Made by a program: the position numbers and the translations under genes
Shown here: in pieces, positions 16,110-24,940 of the stretch
Layout of the letters: every line of letters starts with the position of its first letter
Numbering within the stretch: the stretch's first letter is position 1
From: a bacterium
Lineage (GTDB): Bacteria; Planctomycetota; JAFGQW01
Direction of reading: 5' to 3'
Length of the DNA: 64,000 nucleotides
NCBI GenBank assembly: GCA_030426805.1
Contig: JAUHXU010000004.1
Span: forward strand, 482,792 to 546,791
Notes under the pieces: model-generated
Databases searched by the model: none
Told to the model about the DNA's origin: nothing
What the model saw: only the letters and a program-made list of their open reading frames with translations

Positions 16110-17986
16110 CGCGGACGAGCGAGACCGCCGCGCGCAAGGCGCGCTTCCTCGAGATCCTCGGGCACGGGCCGCTGCTCCTCGACGGCGCGGTCGGCACCGA
16201 GTTCTACCGTCGGGGCATCTTCCTGACGCGGAACTTCGAGGAGCTGAACCTGTCGCAACCGCACCTCGTGCTGCGCGTCCACAGCGACTACGTCAACGCG
16301 GGCGCCAACGTCGTCACGACGAACAGCTACGGCGCCAACCGCTTCCGGCTCGCGCGGTTCGGCCTCGAGGAGAAGTGCGGGGAGATCAACCGCGCCGCCG
16401 CCGAACTCGCGCGCGAGGCCGCGGGCGCGACCCACTGGGTGGCGGGCTCGATCGGGCCGTCCGGCCTGGATCCTGCGCGACTGCTCGGTCCCGAGGGCGA
16501 CGCGTTCGCCGCATCGATGACCGAGCAGATCGAAGGGCTCGCCGCCGGCGGCGCCGACCTGATCTTGCTCGAGACGTTCACCCACCTCACCGAGATCCAG
16601 CGGGCCATCGAAGTCGCCCGCCGTTCGGCGCCGGATCTGCCGTTGATCGCGACGATGCGCTTCGAACCCGACGAGAAGCTGATCGACGGAAGCGAGCCGG
16701 AAGCGGTCGCCGACGCGCTGAAGGCGTGGGGCGCCGACGTGCTCGGGGCGAACTGCGGCAAGGGGCCGGACATCGTGTTCAACGTCGCCAAGCGCATGCT
16801 CGGCCGCGACGTGCCGGTCCTCGCCCGCCCGAACGCCGGCACCCCCGAGCAACTCGAAGGGCGCACGATCTACGTCGCCAACCCGGAGTACTTCGGCGTC
16901 TACGGCCGACGGATGCTCAAGGCGGGGATCCGCATCGTCGGCGGTTGCTGCGGGACGAACCCCGCGCACATCCACGCGCTCCGCGGTGCGGTGCGGATGA
17001 TGGGGGGCGGGCTCGACACGAGCCGCCAGACGGCCGAGGAGCGCAAGCCCAACGTCGAGGTGACGAGTGCCGTCGGCGTGCCGCGCGTACCGGTCGACGA
17101 GCGCAGCGAACTCGCGCGCCGGATGGACGCCGGCAAGTTCGTCGTGAGCGTCGAGGTCAACCCGCCGCTCGGCCTCGACAACCAGAAGTCGATCGACACC
17201 GCGCGGATGCTGAAGGACGCCGGCGTCGACGTGATCAACATCGCCGACGGGCCGCGCGCATCGGTGCGGATGAGCAACCTCGCGAGTGCGGTGATGGTGC
17301 AGCGGGAGGTCGGCATGGAGGTGATCCTCCACGTCTGCTGCCGCGATCGGAACCTGCTCGGCCTGCAGTCGGACCTGCTCGGCGCGCACGCACTCGGCGT
17401 CCGCAACTTGGTCATCATCACCGGCGACCCGCCGAAGATGGGCGACTACCCCGACGCGACGGCCGTCTACGACGTCGACTCGATCGGGCTGCTCGGGATC
17501 GTCGCGAACTTGAACCGCGGGATCGACCCGGCCGGCAAGTCGATGGACGAACCGACGCGCTTTTGGGTCGCGACCGGTGCGGAGCCCGCGGCGCTCGACT
17601 ACGACCGCGAGTTGCAACGGCTCGAGCGCAAGGCCGCTGCCGGCGCCGACTTCGTGATGACGCAGCCGGTCTACGACCCGAAGACGATCGAGCGCTTCCT
17701 GAACGACATCCGCCACCTCGACCTGAAGGTGCTGCTCGGGCTGTTGCCGCTCGCGAGCGACCGCAACGCGAAGTTCATCCACGAGAACATCCCGGGGATG
17801 CGGATCCCCGAGGAATACCGCCGTCGGATGGACGCCGTCGGCGGGGGGCCCGCCGGGCGCGCCGAGGGCGTCAAGATCGCGCAGGAGGCGTTGCTCGCCG
17901 CGCGCGACCGCATCCACGGCGCCTACATCATGCCACCGCTCGGCCGCTACGAGATGGCGCCAGCGATCCTGGAGTGCCTTCGATGA
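16106..17986 (+). CDS. Bifunctional homocysteine S-methyltransferase / 5,10-methylenetetrahydrofolate reductase
   Basis: This 626-residue fusion protein has the layout of B. subtilis YitJ. Residues 1-300 are a homocysteine methyltransferase barrel (LLLDGAVGTEFYRRG) with the three zinc cysteines Cys217 (NCGKG) and Cys281-Cys282 (GGCCGT). Residues 335-626 are a MetF-type flavin-dependent reductase (VVSVEVNPPLG, NIADGPRAS, NLVIITGDPPK, DFVMTQPVYD). It would make 5-methyltetrahydrofolate and transfer methyl groups to homocysteine in methionine and one-carbon metabolism. The GTG start overlaps the preceding stop (GTGA), and its own stop overlaps the next start (ATGA), so it lies in a tightly coupled operon. 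A longer upstream frame is only a shadow of other genes. Confidence 0.9.
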   Translation: MTRTSETAARKARFLEILGHGPLLLDGAVGTEFYRRGIFLTRNFEELNLSQPHLVLRVHSDYVNAGANVVTTNSYGANRFRLARFGLEEKCGEINRAAAELAREAAGATHWVAGSIGPSGLDPARLLGPEGDAFAASMTEQIEGLAAGGADLILLETFTHLTEIQRAIEVARRSAPDLPLIATMRFEPDEKLIDGSEPEAVADALKAWGADVLGANCGKGPDIVFNVAKRMLGRDVPVLARPNAGTPEQLEGRTIYVANPEYFGVYGRRMLKAGIRIVGGCCGTNPAHIHALRGAVRMMGGGLDTSRQTAEERKPNVEVTSAVGVPRVPVDERSELARRMDAGKFVVSVEVNPPLGLDNQKSIDTARMLKDAGVDVINIADGPRASVRMSNLASAVMVQREVGMEVILHVCCRDRNLLGLQSDLLGAHALGVRNLVIITGDPPKMGDYPDATAVYDVDSIGLLGIVANLNRGIDPAGKSMDEPTRFWVATGAEPAALDYDRELQRLERKAAAGADFVMTQPVYDPKTIERFLNDIRHLDLKVLLGLLPLASDRNAKFIHENIPGMRIPEEYRRRMDAVGGGPAGRAEGVKIAQEALLAARDRIHGAYIMPPLGRYEMAPAILECLR

Positions 17987-18843
17987 CCGATGAGCGGGCG
18001 ACCAAGCCGCGCAAGAAACGCCTCGCGAAACAGCGCGCGAAGAAGATCGCCGCCGGCGAACTGACCGAATCGGGCAAGCGACCGACGGCATCGAAGAAGC
18101 GCAGCGAACGCAAGCGTGCAGACGCGAAGCCGAAGAAGAAGCGCGCGTCGAAGAAGGACCCGAAGCGGGGGCTCGAGATCATCCACGAGGATCGCGACAT
18201 CCTCGTCGTCGACAAGCCGACCGGCCTGCTCACCGTCGGGACCGACTCCGAGAAGACCCGCACCGCCTACTACGCGCTCACCGACTACGTGCGCAAGGGC
18301 CAGGCGAAGTCGCGCAACCGGATCTTCGTCGTGCACCGGCTGGACCGCGAGACGTCGGGCATCCTCGTGTTCGCGAAGACGCCCGAGGCGAAGATGACGC
18401 TGCAGCGGCAGTGGGACAAGACGAAGAAGCGCTACCTCGCGGTCGTCGAGGGGCGCTGGGAAGACGCGCGCGGCACGATCGACAACCACCTCGCCGAGAA
18501 CGCCGCGCACCGCGTCTACGCGACCGACGCCGACCGTGGTCGGCGCGCGCGCACCCGCTACCGTCTGATCAAGGCGACCGAGCGCGCGTCGTTGCTCGAA
18601 CTCGAACTCGTCACCGGCCGCAAGCACCAGCTCCGCGTCCACCTCGCCGACGCCGGCCACCCGATCCTCGGCGACCGGAAGTACGGCAAGAAGACGACGC
18701 GTTCCAAGCGCATCGCACTCCACGCGCTCTCGATCGCCTTCCGCCACCCCTACTCGGGCAAGCCGTGCACCTTCACGACCGAGGCCCCGGGGTTTCTCGA
18801 GGGGTTGGTCGGGGGACTCGCGACGGGCAAGACCACGCGCTGA
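17983..18843 (+). CDS. RluA/RluD-family pseudouridine synthase with basic N-terminal extension
   Basis: This protein of 286 residues isomerises uridine to pseudouridine in RNA, probably rRNA. The catalytic motif VVHRLDRETSG contains the essential Asp121. VVDKPTGLLT and the LVTGRKHQLRVHL segment are further family signatures. The first 58 residues are highly basic (many Lys/Arg) and replace the S4 domain found in RluD; they probably bind RNA non-specifically. It overlaps the upstream MTHFR gene by ATGA. A second RluA-type enzyme with a real S4 domain is encoded at 51366-52334. The exact target uridine cannot be read from the sequence. Confidence 0.87.
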   Translation: MTDERATKPRKKRLAKQRAKKIAAGELTESGKRPTASKKRSERKRADAKPKKKRASKKDPKRGLEIIHEDRDILVVDKPTGLLTVGTDSEKTRTAYYALTDYVRKGQAKSRNRIFVVHRLDRETSGILVFAKTPEAKMTLQRQWDKTKKRYLAVVEGRWEDARGTIDNHLAENAAHRVYATDADRGRRARTRYRLIKATERASLLELELVTGRKHQLRVHLADAGHPILGDRKYGKKTTRSKRIALHALSIAFRHPYSGKPCTFTTEAPGFLEGLVGGLATGKTTR

Positions 18844-18870
18844 GCGTCGCTGCGGCGTAGGATGGGGGGC

Positions 18871-21510
18871 ATGACCCTTCTCCGACCGTCGTTCCTCCTC
18901 GTGCTCGCGCTTTCGACGCTCCCGCTCGCACTTCCGGCACAGGACAGTGACGGGCTGTCGCCGGAGTGGATCGCGCGAATGCGGGCCACCTACGAGGACC
19001 CGCGCGACAGCAACAGCGCACCGGTCCGCGAGTGGCTCGCCGGACTTCGCTCGCAGGACTCCGAGACGCGAGCCGACGCGGTGCGCCTCGCGATCGCGAT
19101 GCTCCGTCAGGCGCGCCTCGACGACGAGACCGAGCCAGCCGGGTGGGACCCGGAATTGCCGTGGACGCTCTACCCGAAGCAGATGATCCAGACGCCGGCC
19201 AGTGCGTTCCGCGAGCAGCTCCTCTCGACGGTCGTCTCGATGGAGTGCGGCGAGACGGTGATCCCGATCCTTCGATCGGCGATTCGTCACGAGACGCGCC
19301 CGTGCTTCGCCGAGGCGCTGCGAAGCGTGTTCGATGAGGGGCGCGGCCCCGCGTGGGACGAACTCGCGATCGAGGCGGCCACCGAAGCGCCGGATACCCT
19401 GGCCCGCTACATGGCGCTCCTGCACGCGCGACGCCACCGCGTCCGGATCGGCGCCGATGCGCTCCACGACCTCGCGCAACACCCTGTCGACGCGATCCGC
19501 AAGCTCGCCCGGGCGTGCGCGACACAGCTCTCGCTGCCCGCACCGCCGCCGTTCGATCCCGAGCGGTGCATGCGCTCCAAGACGGTCATCGCGATGTTCG
19601 GCCGGATCGACCGCTACATCCCGTCGTTGCCGCCGGCCGATGCGCCGTACGCCGTCGTGACGCTCGACTTTCGACAGCCCGACGACGACGACGAGGATTG
19701 GGACGAATACGAACGCGTGATCCGCGGCTGGCTCGTCGCGACGACCGACGCGCACTGGACGGTCGTGGCGCCGACCGGGGAGCGAGTCGTCGTCGAGCGA
19801 AACGGCACCGTCTATCGCGCGACGCTGCGACTGCAATCGATCGCCGACGAGATCGCGTGGATCGAAGCGAACCGCGACGCACCCCGAGGCGAAACACCCA
19901 CGGTGCGCTTCCGCGAGTCGCCGCTCTACGAGCTGATGTTCGCGACGTGGCTGCGGCGGCAGGGCCGCGACCGCGACGCCGCGCGTGTATTCCTGTCACC
20001 GCTGCGCGAGGACCGGCACAGTGGCGCCGACCCCGCGTGCTTCGTCCGCGACGAGCTCGGCCCACGCTGGGTCACGCGGATGCTCCACGCGTTCATCACG
20101 CGCGACGCCGACCGCGCGCGACGGCGAGCGAACGAGATTCTGCGCTGTTTCCCCGGGCCGATCTACGGACCGATCGCCCGCCGCGTGCTCCGCGAACTCG
20201 ACCGCGCGCGCGACGCGGGCGACTTCGAGAGGCATGTGCTGCCCACGCCAGAGGAATGGAAGGCGCTCGCCCCGACGATGCCGCGCGCGGACCGGATCCG
20301 CTACCTCGTCACGCGCTTCCGGCTCCTCACGCACAGCGAGTGGGCCTACCGGATCGGCGCCGGCGGCGGGGCGTTCCCGGACGCACCGCAGTTCGCAGAC
20401 GTCGACGGCGTCGGCGTGTCGCGCCCGGGGGACCGCCATGCACCGATCCGCTGGCGGGGCCCGCGCCGGATCAACCCCTACGAGGAACTCGTCGGGCGCA
20501 AGGACGAGGAGAGCCGCGAGCGCACCGGCGGAATGCGACTCGGCGTGGCCGACATCCCGACGCTGACCCCGCTCCTCGCCGACGACCGCCTGATGCGCTG
20601 GATGCGGATCTGGACCGGGTCGAGCGCAGTCGATCTCATCCCGACGCGATACGCGGTCACGGAGCTGATCAACGAGGCGGCCGGCGTCTACGTCCTCGAC
20701 TGCGACTGGACGGAACTCATCGCGCCGGCGACGCGCGCGGCGAACATCGCATGGGTCGAAGCGTGGGTGCGCCGATGCCTCGCGACGCCGGGGCGCAATC
20801 GCATCGTCGTACTCCTCGAGCACGCGGCCCACACGCGACGCGCCTACGACGGTACGCTGATGTGTGCGATCGAGGACCTCGTCGACCGGCCGGCTCCGGG
20901 CGCCGGCGCAGCCGTGGCCCACTACTACGATCGTTGCGTAATGCACCGCGCGGATCAGGAGTCCCTCCTGCGGGCCCTCGTCACGCTCGCGCCCGAGCGA
21001 GCCGTCGCACGCGCCCGTCGCCTCGGCGCCGACGTCGAGGCGGACTTCGCCTTCCTCACCGCGGTCGGACGCCTCGAACGAAGCGGAAGCGCCGCGTCGC
21101 TCGCTGCGGTCGAGCGAGGCCTCCGCCGACTGGCGGTGGAGAACAGCAACCACGTCGGCGCGGGGGACCTGTCGCGCGCGGTCGCGGTGCTCTTGGCGAA
21201 GCGAACCGACGCGGCAAACCGCGTCGCGCGGATCGTCCTCGAGGGCGGCTGGCTCTACCGCTGGTTCAGCGACGCACGGACTTCGGTGCTCCGGCAGTTC
21301 GTCAAGGCCGGGCTGCCCGACGCGCACGACTACTGCGCGCGCTGGCTCGAGTCGGGCCCTGCGATCAGCCGGCGCCGGCTCGCGCGCGACTTCGTCGAGC
21401 ACGTCGTGCCGCGCGTCCCGGACGACATCTACACCGACAAGCGCATTCAACTGTCGGCGCTCGTCGCCTGGTGCCGCGCCGAGTCGAAGCGCCTCCGGTC
21501 GGCGCACTGA
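18871..21510 (+). CDS. Large secreted protein of unknown function
   Basis: This 879-residue protein has a clear signal peptide (MTLLRPSFLLVLALSTLPLALPAQ). The rest is mostly helical with charged surfaces. Scattered helical pairs (for example around residues 60-80 and 720-800) suggest HEAT- or TPR-like solenoid parts. No catalytic motif or known domain was recognised. ATG 18871 was chosen over the in-frame ATG nine bases upstream. A TAGGAT hexamer ends seven bases before it and could be a -10 box for a leaderless message, but I see no good -35. It stops four bases before the convergent sulfotransferase gene. Confidence 0.7.
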   Translation: MTLLRPSFLLVLALSTLPLALPAQDSDGLSPEWIARMRATYEDPRDSNSAPVREWLAGLRSQDSETRADAVRLAIAMLRQARLDDETEPAGWDPELPWTLYPKQMIQTPASAFREQLLSTVVSMECGETVIPILRSAIRHETRPCFAEALRSVFDEGRGPAWDELAIEAATEAPDTLARYMALLHARRHRVRIGADALHDLAQHPVDAIRKLARACATQLSLPAPPPFDPERCMRSKTVIAMFGRIDRYIPSLPPADAPYAVVTLDFRQPDDDDEDWDEYERVIRGWLVATTDAHWTVVAPTGERVVVERNGTVYRATLRLQSIADEIAWIEANRDAPRGETPTVRFRESPLYELMFATWLRRQGRDRDAARVFLSPLREDRHSGADPACFVRDELGPRWVTRMLHAFITRDADRARRRANEILRCFPGPIYGPIARRVLRELDRARDAGDFERHVLPTPEEWKALAPTMPRADRIRYLVTRFRLLTHSEWAYRIGAGGGAFPDAPQFADVDGVGVSRPGDRHAPIRWRGPRRINPYEELVGRKDEESRERTGGMRLGVADIPTLTPLLADDRLMRWMRIWTGSSAVDLIPTRYAVTELINEAAGVYVLDCDWTELIAPATRAANIAWVEAWVRRCLATPGRNRIVVLLEHAAHTRRAYDGTLMCAIEDLVDRPAPGAGAAVAHYYDRCVMHRADQESLLRALVTLAPERAVARARRLGADVEADFAFLTAVGRLERSGSAASLAAVERGLRRLAVENSNHVGAGDLSRAVAVLLAKRTDAANRVARIVLEGGWLYRWFSDARTSVLRQFVKAGLPDAHDYCARWLESGPAISRRRLARDFVEHVVPRVPDDIYTDKRIQLSALVAWCRAESKRLRSAH

Positions 21511-21514
21511 CCGA

Positions 21515-22336
21515 TCAGCCGGCGAGCGCGGCGCGGAGTTCGGCGGACGACTCGATCACCGGGGCGCAGTGGCGTTCGATCGCCCGGGCGAGGATCGCGG
21601 GGTCGAGGTCGTCGAGCACGCCGTGGTGCGCGGCGGCGGGGAATGCGTGCGCCGCGCCGGCGTCGAGCGTCGCGGGGTCGACGTCGAGGAACGACGCGAG
21701 ACGCGGGACCGCCTCGGCGATCGCGTGCGTGCCGATCACGATCCGCCGCGCCGGCGGCACCGCGTCGAGCACGCGCCGGTTGTGCGCCGCCCAATGCGCG
21801 AAGTAGCCGTCGAGCGTGTAGAGGCCGCGCTCGGCGAGCGGCAGTTCCGCCGGCGGATGTTCCGCAGGCGTCCCGAAGCGCAGGTCGCGAAGGCGGCGCC
21901 AGCGCGTCGGACACGGCCGTGAGAGCTGTTGATTGATCATCGAATCGAGCCACACGCGCGGCTCGCGCACGGTCAGGACGAAGCGCGCATCGGGAAACAC
22001 ACGCACGAGCCGGTCGACGACGAATCCGTTCAGCAGCGACGCGTTCACCTCGAGGCGCAACCGCCCATCCATGCGCCGGAGCGCGGCATCGATCGCGTCG
22101 TCGTCGAGTCGACCGGCGTTTCGGCCGAGGATCGCGTCGATCCACTCGTCCGCCTCGGGCTCGTGCGCTGCGCGGTAGTGCGTCGCGAACAACGCCGCGA
22201 CCGAGTGCGTCCCGGACTTCGCCATCCCGACGCCGAAGACGCGGAAACGGGGCGCGGGCAATCGTGCCGCGGCGACGCCGCGCGCCCAGCGCCGAATCGG
22301 GCGCAGCGTGTCGGCGAGTCGCTCGCGCGCCGTCAC
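21515..22336 (-). CDS. Sulfotransferase-family protein
   Basis: A 273-residue cytosolic PAPS-dependent sulfotransferase-like protein. The 5'-phosphosulfate loop is seen in FGVGMAKSGTHSVAALF (Lys-Ser-Gly-Thr) and the 3'-phosphate site in FVLTVREPRVWLDSMIN (Arg and Ser). It would transfer sulfate to a sugar, lipid or protein. The GTG start overlaps the stop of the upstream aminotransferase gene by four bases (GTGA), making it the last gene of the coupled glycan cluster. The context suggests sulfation of a surface glycan; the actual acceptor is unknown. Confidence 0.75.
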   Translation of the reverse strand: MTARERLADTLRPIRRWARGVAAARLPAPRFRVFGVGMAKSGTHSVAALFATHYRAAHEPEADEWIDAILGRNAGRLDDDAIDAALRRMDGRLRLEVNASLLNGFVVDRLVRVFPDARFVLTVREPRVWLDSMINQQLSRPCPTRWRRLRDLRFGTPAEHPPAELPLAERGLYTLDGYFAHWAAHNRRVLDAVPPARRIVIGTHAIAEAVPRLASFLDVDPATLDAGAAHAFPAAAHHGVLDDLDPAILARAIERHCAPVIESSAELRAALAG

Positions 22337-23436
22337 CGCACGAGCGCGACGATCGCGTCGATCACCTGCTCGACGTCGTCGTCGCTGAGGCGGGGGTGCA
22401 GCGGGATGTTCAGCCCGCACTCGTTGAGCGCCTCGGCGTTCGGCAGCGGCGCGCTCGCACCGTACTTCGCATTCAGGTGCAGCGGGTGGAAGCGCAGCGT
22501 CGTGTAGATCTCCTGGTCGAGCAGCGCACGCGCGACGCGGTCGCGCTCCGGAATCCGGATGAAGTAGGTGAAGTAGGAGTGGCGCTCGTCGGCCGCGGCG
22601 TCGACGGGCGTGCGGATCGCATCGACGCTCGAGAACGCGGCCTGGTAGCGCTCCCAGATCGCGCGGCGTCGCGCCTGCAGATCGTCGAGCCGCTTCAGTT
22701 GCGCGAGCCCGATCGCCGCGTTCACGTCGGCCGGCACCATCCGGATGAAGACATCGGAGATGTCGTACTCCCACCAGCGGCGGTTCGGATCGGTCGACAC
22801 GGCCTGGAACCCGGACTTGCCGATGCCGCAGTAGCGGAGCTTCTTCGCGCGCTCGGCGCGCGCCGCATCCCGCACGGTGAGGCCGCCGCCGAGGCCGGTC
22901 GTCAGGTTCTTGACCGCATCGAAGCTGTAGATGCCGACGTCGCCGCGCGCACCGCAGGCCACGCCGCCCTGGCGCGAGTCGATCGCGTGGGCGGCATCCT
23001 CGATCACCGGAAGGCCCAGCGCGAGGATCGGCTCGAGGTCGACCGGCTTGCCGGCGTAGTGTACGACCATGATCGCTCCCGTCTTCGACGTCATGCGGTC
23101 GCGGATCGTGTCGACGGTCGCGTTCTGTGTGTCCGGGTCGACGTCGCAGAACACCGGACGGTGGCCGGCGAGGAGCACCGCCTGGGCGCACGCGACCCAC
23201 GTGAACGTCGGGACGATCACCTCCGAACCCGGCGGCAGCTCGAGCAGTTCGACCGCCATGAACAGCGCATTCGAGCCGGAATCGACGAACAGGAAGTTGT
23301 CGAGGCCGAGCCGGGCGCGGATGCCCTCCTCGAACGCCGCGCATCGCGCTCCCTGGCCGAGCCACTGCGCGTCGATGCACTGCTCGACCTCGCGCAACTC
23401 GTCGGGGCCGACGTGGGATCCGAACACCGAGATCAT
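22333..23436 (-). CDS. DegT/DnrJ/EryC1/StrS sugar aminotransferase
   Basis: This PLP-dependent aminotransferase of 367 residues acts on nucleotide-linked keto-sugars. The PLP lysine is Lys176 (YSFDAVKNLTTGLGG), and Asp147 (VIEDAAHAID) contacts the cofactor ring. GSNALFMAVELL and PTFTWVACAQAV are further family signatures. The length fits the family. It overlaps both neighbours by four bases (ATGA before, GTGA after). The next gene upstream encodes a NeuD/PglD-like acyltransferase, the usual partner that acylates the new amino group, so an N-acylated amino sugar is the probable product. Confidence 0.88.
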   Translation of the reverse strand: MISVFGSHVGPDELREVEQCIDAQWLGQGARCAAFEEGIRARLGLDNFLFVDSGSNALFMAVELLELPPGSEVIVPTFTWVACAQAVLLAGHRPVFCDVDPDTQNATVDTIRDRMTSKTGAIMVVHYAGKPVDLEPILALGLPVIEDAAHAIDSRQGGVACGARGDVGIYSFDAVKNLTTGLGGGLTVRDAARAERAKKLRYCGIGKSGFQAVSTDPNRRWWEYDISDVFIRMVPADVNAAIGLAQLKRLDDLQARRRAIWERYQAAFSSVDAIRTPVDAAADERHSYFTYFIRIPERDRVARALLDQEIYTTLRFHPLHLNAKYGASAPLPNAEALNECGLNIPLHPRLSDDDVEQVIDAIVALVR

Positions 23437-24107
23437 CGTTGCCCCTCCACGACACGGGCCGGAACGCCGTAGGCGACGACACCCGGCGGAACGTCTTTCG
23501 TCACGAGCGCACCGGCGCCGATCACGGAGCCTTCACCGATCGTGACGCCGTCGACGATGCTCGCGCTCATGCCGATCGTGACGCCGTCGCCGAGGCGGCA
23601 GCGCCCGGCGACGGTCACGGCCGGGTTGATCGTGCACCGGTCGCCGACGACCGTGTGGTGGCCGAAGGTCGCGCCGCGGTTGACCGACACGAGGTCACCG
23701 AGGTGCGCGTACGGCGCGACGACGACGCGCGGTCCGAGGTAGGCGCCCGCGCCGACGGTCGCGGTCGCAGCGACGTCGACCCCCGGGTGCACGACGCTCG
23801 CATAGCTCCCGATCCCCATGGCGTGCTCCCTCTCGAAGAACTCGAACACCGCCCGCTTCACGGTCGGCTTGTAGACGCCGCAGATGCAGCGCACGCCGCG
23901 CGCGACCGCCACGCGGAGATCGATCGCGCCGCAATCGACGACGTCGGTCTCCACGCCGGGCGTCTCGTACGGCAGCGGATCGTCGGTTGCGGTGTTGCGG
24001 ACGATCCGCGCACGAACGCCGTCCGGGTGCACGCGGCGCAGCGTCTCGAGCAGCATCGAGATCGTCGCGTGGCTCGCCCCGAGGATCGCGTAGTCCGGCA
24101 CGCTCAT
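23433..24107 (-). CDS. NeuD/PglD-like left-handed beta-helix acyltransferase
   Basis: This protein of 224 residues has an N-terminal Rossmann-like part (YAILGASHATISMLLE) and a C-terminal hexapeptide-repeat beta-helix with many [VI]GxG/IG turns (VGAGAYLGPRVVV, IGEGSVIGAGALV), ending in the usual VPPGVVAYGVPARVV. The FGHHTVVGD segment carries the His expected to act as base in PglD-type enzymes. It probably acylates an amino sugar made by the aminotransferase downstream. The gene is tied by ATGA overlaps to that gene and to the BKACE gene upstream. The acyl donor is unknown. Confidence 0.8.
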   Translation of the reverse strand: MSVPDYAILGASHATISMLLETLRRVHPDGVRARIVRNTATDDPLPYETPGVETDVVDCGAIDLRVAVARGVRCICGVYKPTVKRAVFEFFEREHAMGIGSYASVVHPGVDVAATATVGAGAYLGPRVVVAPYAHLGDLVSVNRGATFGHHTVVGDRCTINPAVTVAGRCRLGDGVTIGMSASIVDGVTIGEGSVIGAGALVTKDVPPGVVAYGVPARVVEGQR

Positions 24108-24940
24108 CGCGGCGGCAGTCCGATCAACGCGCGCGCCTCGGCCGGCGTGCACGGTTCGCGACCCGCAGCGCGCGCGAGCGTCGCTATACGCTCGACGAGC
24201 GCGACGTTCGTCGCGGGGGTGGTCTTCTCGGCGTCCATCCACAGCGCGTCTTCGAGTCCGACGCGCACATGGCCGCCCATCGCCACGGCGAGCGAGTTCA
24301 TCGCGAACTGGAACCGGCCGATCCCGGCGGCCGCCCACGTCGTCCCGGCGGGCAGCGCCATCGACGCGGCGACGAGGTTGAACGGCGTCGCGGCGAGCGT
24401 GCCGAGCGAACCGAGCAGCAGGTTCGCGTAGTGGGGCGGTCGAAGGACGCCGCGCCCGATCAGGAACTTCGCGTAGTCCGCCATGCCGAGGTCGAACACC
24501 TCGAGTTCCGGGACGATCCCGCGCTCGGTCATGCGCTCGGCGAGTGCCCGGATCATCGCCGGGTCGTTGATCGACGCCTGCTTCGGAAAGTTCAGCGAGC
24601 CGAGCGTCAGCGACGCCATGTCGGGTTTCTCGTCGCCGTCCAGTTCGAGCACCGCCGCACGCTGCTCGAACGTCTTGAACACACGGCCGCTCGTCGACAC
24701 GCACAGGATCGCGTCGGGACACGCGGTCCGCACCCGAGCGATGATGTCGCGGTAGACGTCGGGCCGCCACGTGGGCGTGCCGTCGTCGTCGCGGGCGTGC
24801 AGGTGAAAGAGCACGGCGCCTGCATCGTGACAACGGCGGCAGTCGTCGGCGATCTCAGCCGGCGTGATCGGCACCGCGGCGTTGTCCGCCTTCGTCGGCA
24901 CCATGCCGGTCAGCGCCAGGTTGATCAGGAGTTGGCTCAT
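24104..24940 (-). CDS. BKACE / 3-keto-5-aminohexanoate cleavage-family enzyme
   Basis: A 278-residue TIM-barrel enzyme of the DUF849/BKACE family, which condenses or exchanges beta-keto acids with acetyl-CoA in a zinc-dependent way. The zinc site HLHAR (His46, His48 region) is present, as are ITPAEIADDCRRCHDAGA and ELEVFDLG. ALPAGTTWAAAGIG and GGHVRVGLED close the barrel as in the family. Such enzymes normally occur in lysine, carnitine or other catabolic operons. Here it overlaps a glycosyltransferase gene and an acyltransferase gene by ATGA, which argues for a biosynthetic role in the glycan cluster. That role is inference only. Confidence 0.82.
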   Translation of the reverse strand: MSQLLINLALTGMVPTKADNAAVPITPAEIADDCRRCHDAGAVLFHLHARDDDGTPTWRPDVYRDIIARVRTACPDAILCVSTSGRVFKTFEQRAAVLELDGDEKPDMASLTLGSLNFPKQASINDPAMIRALAERMTERGIVPELEVFDLGMADYAKFLIGRGVLRPPHYANLLLGSLGTLAATPFNLVAASMALPAGTTWAAAGIGRFQFAMNSLAVAMGGHVRVGLEDALWMDAEKTTPATNVALVERIATLARAAGREPCTPAEARALIGLPPR

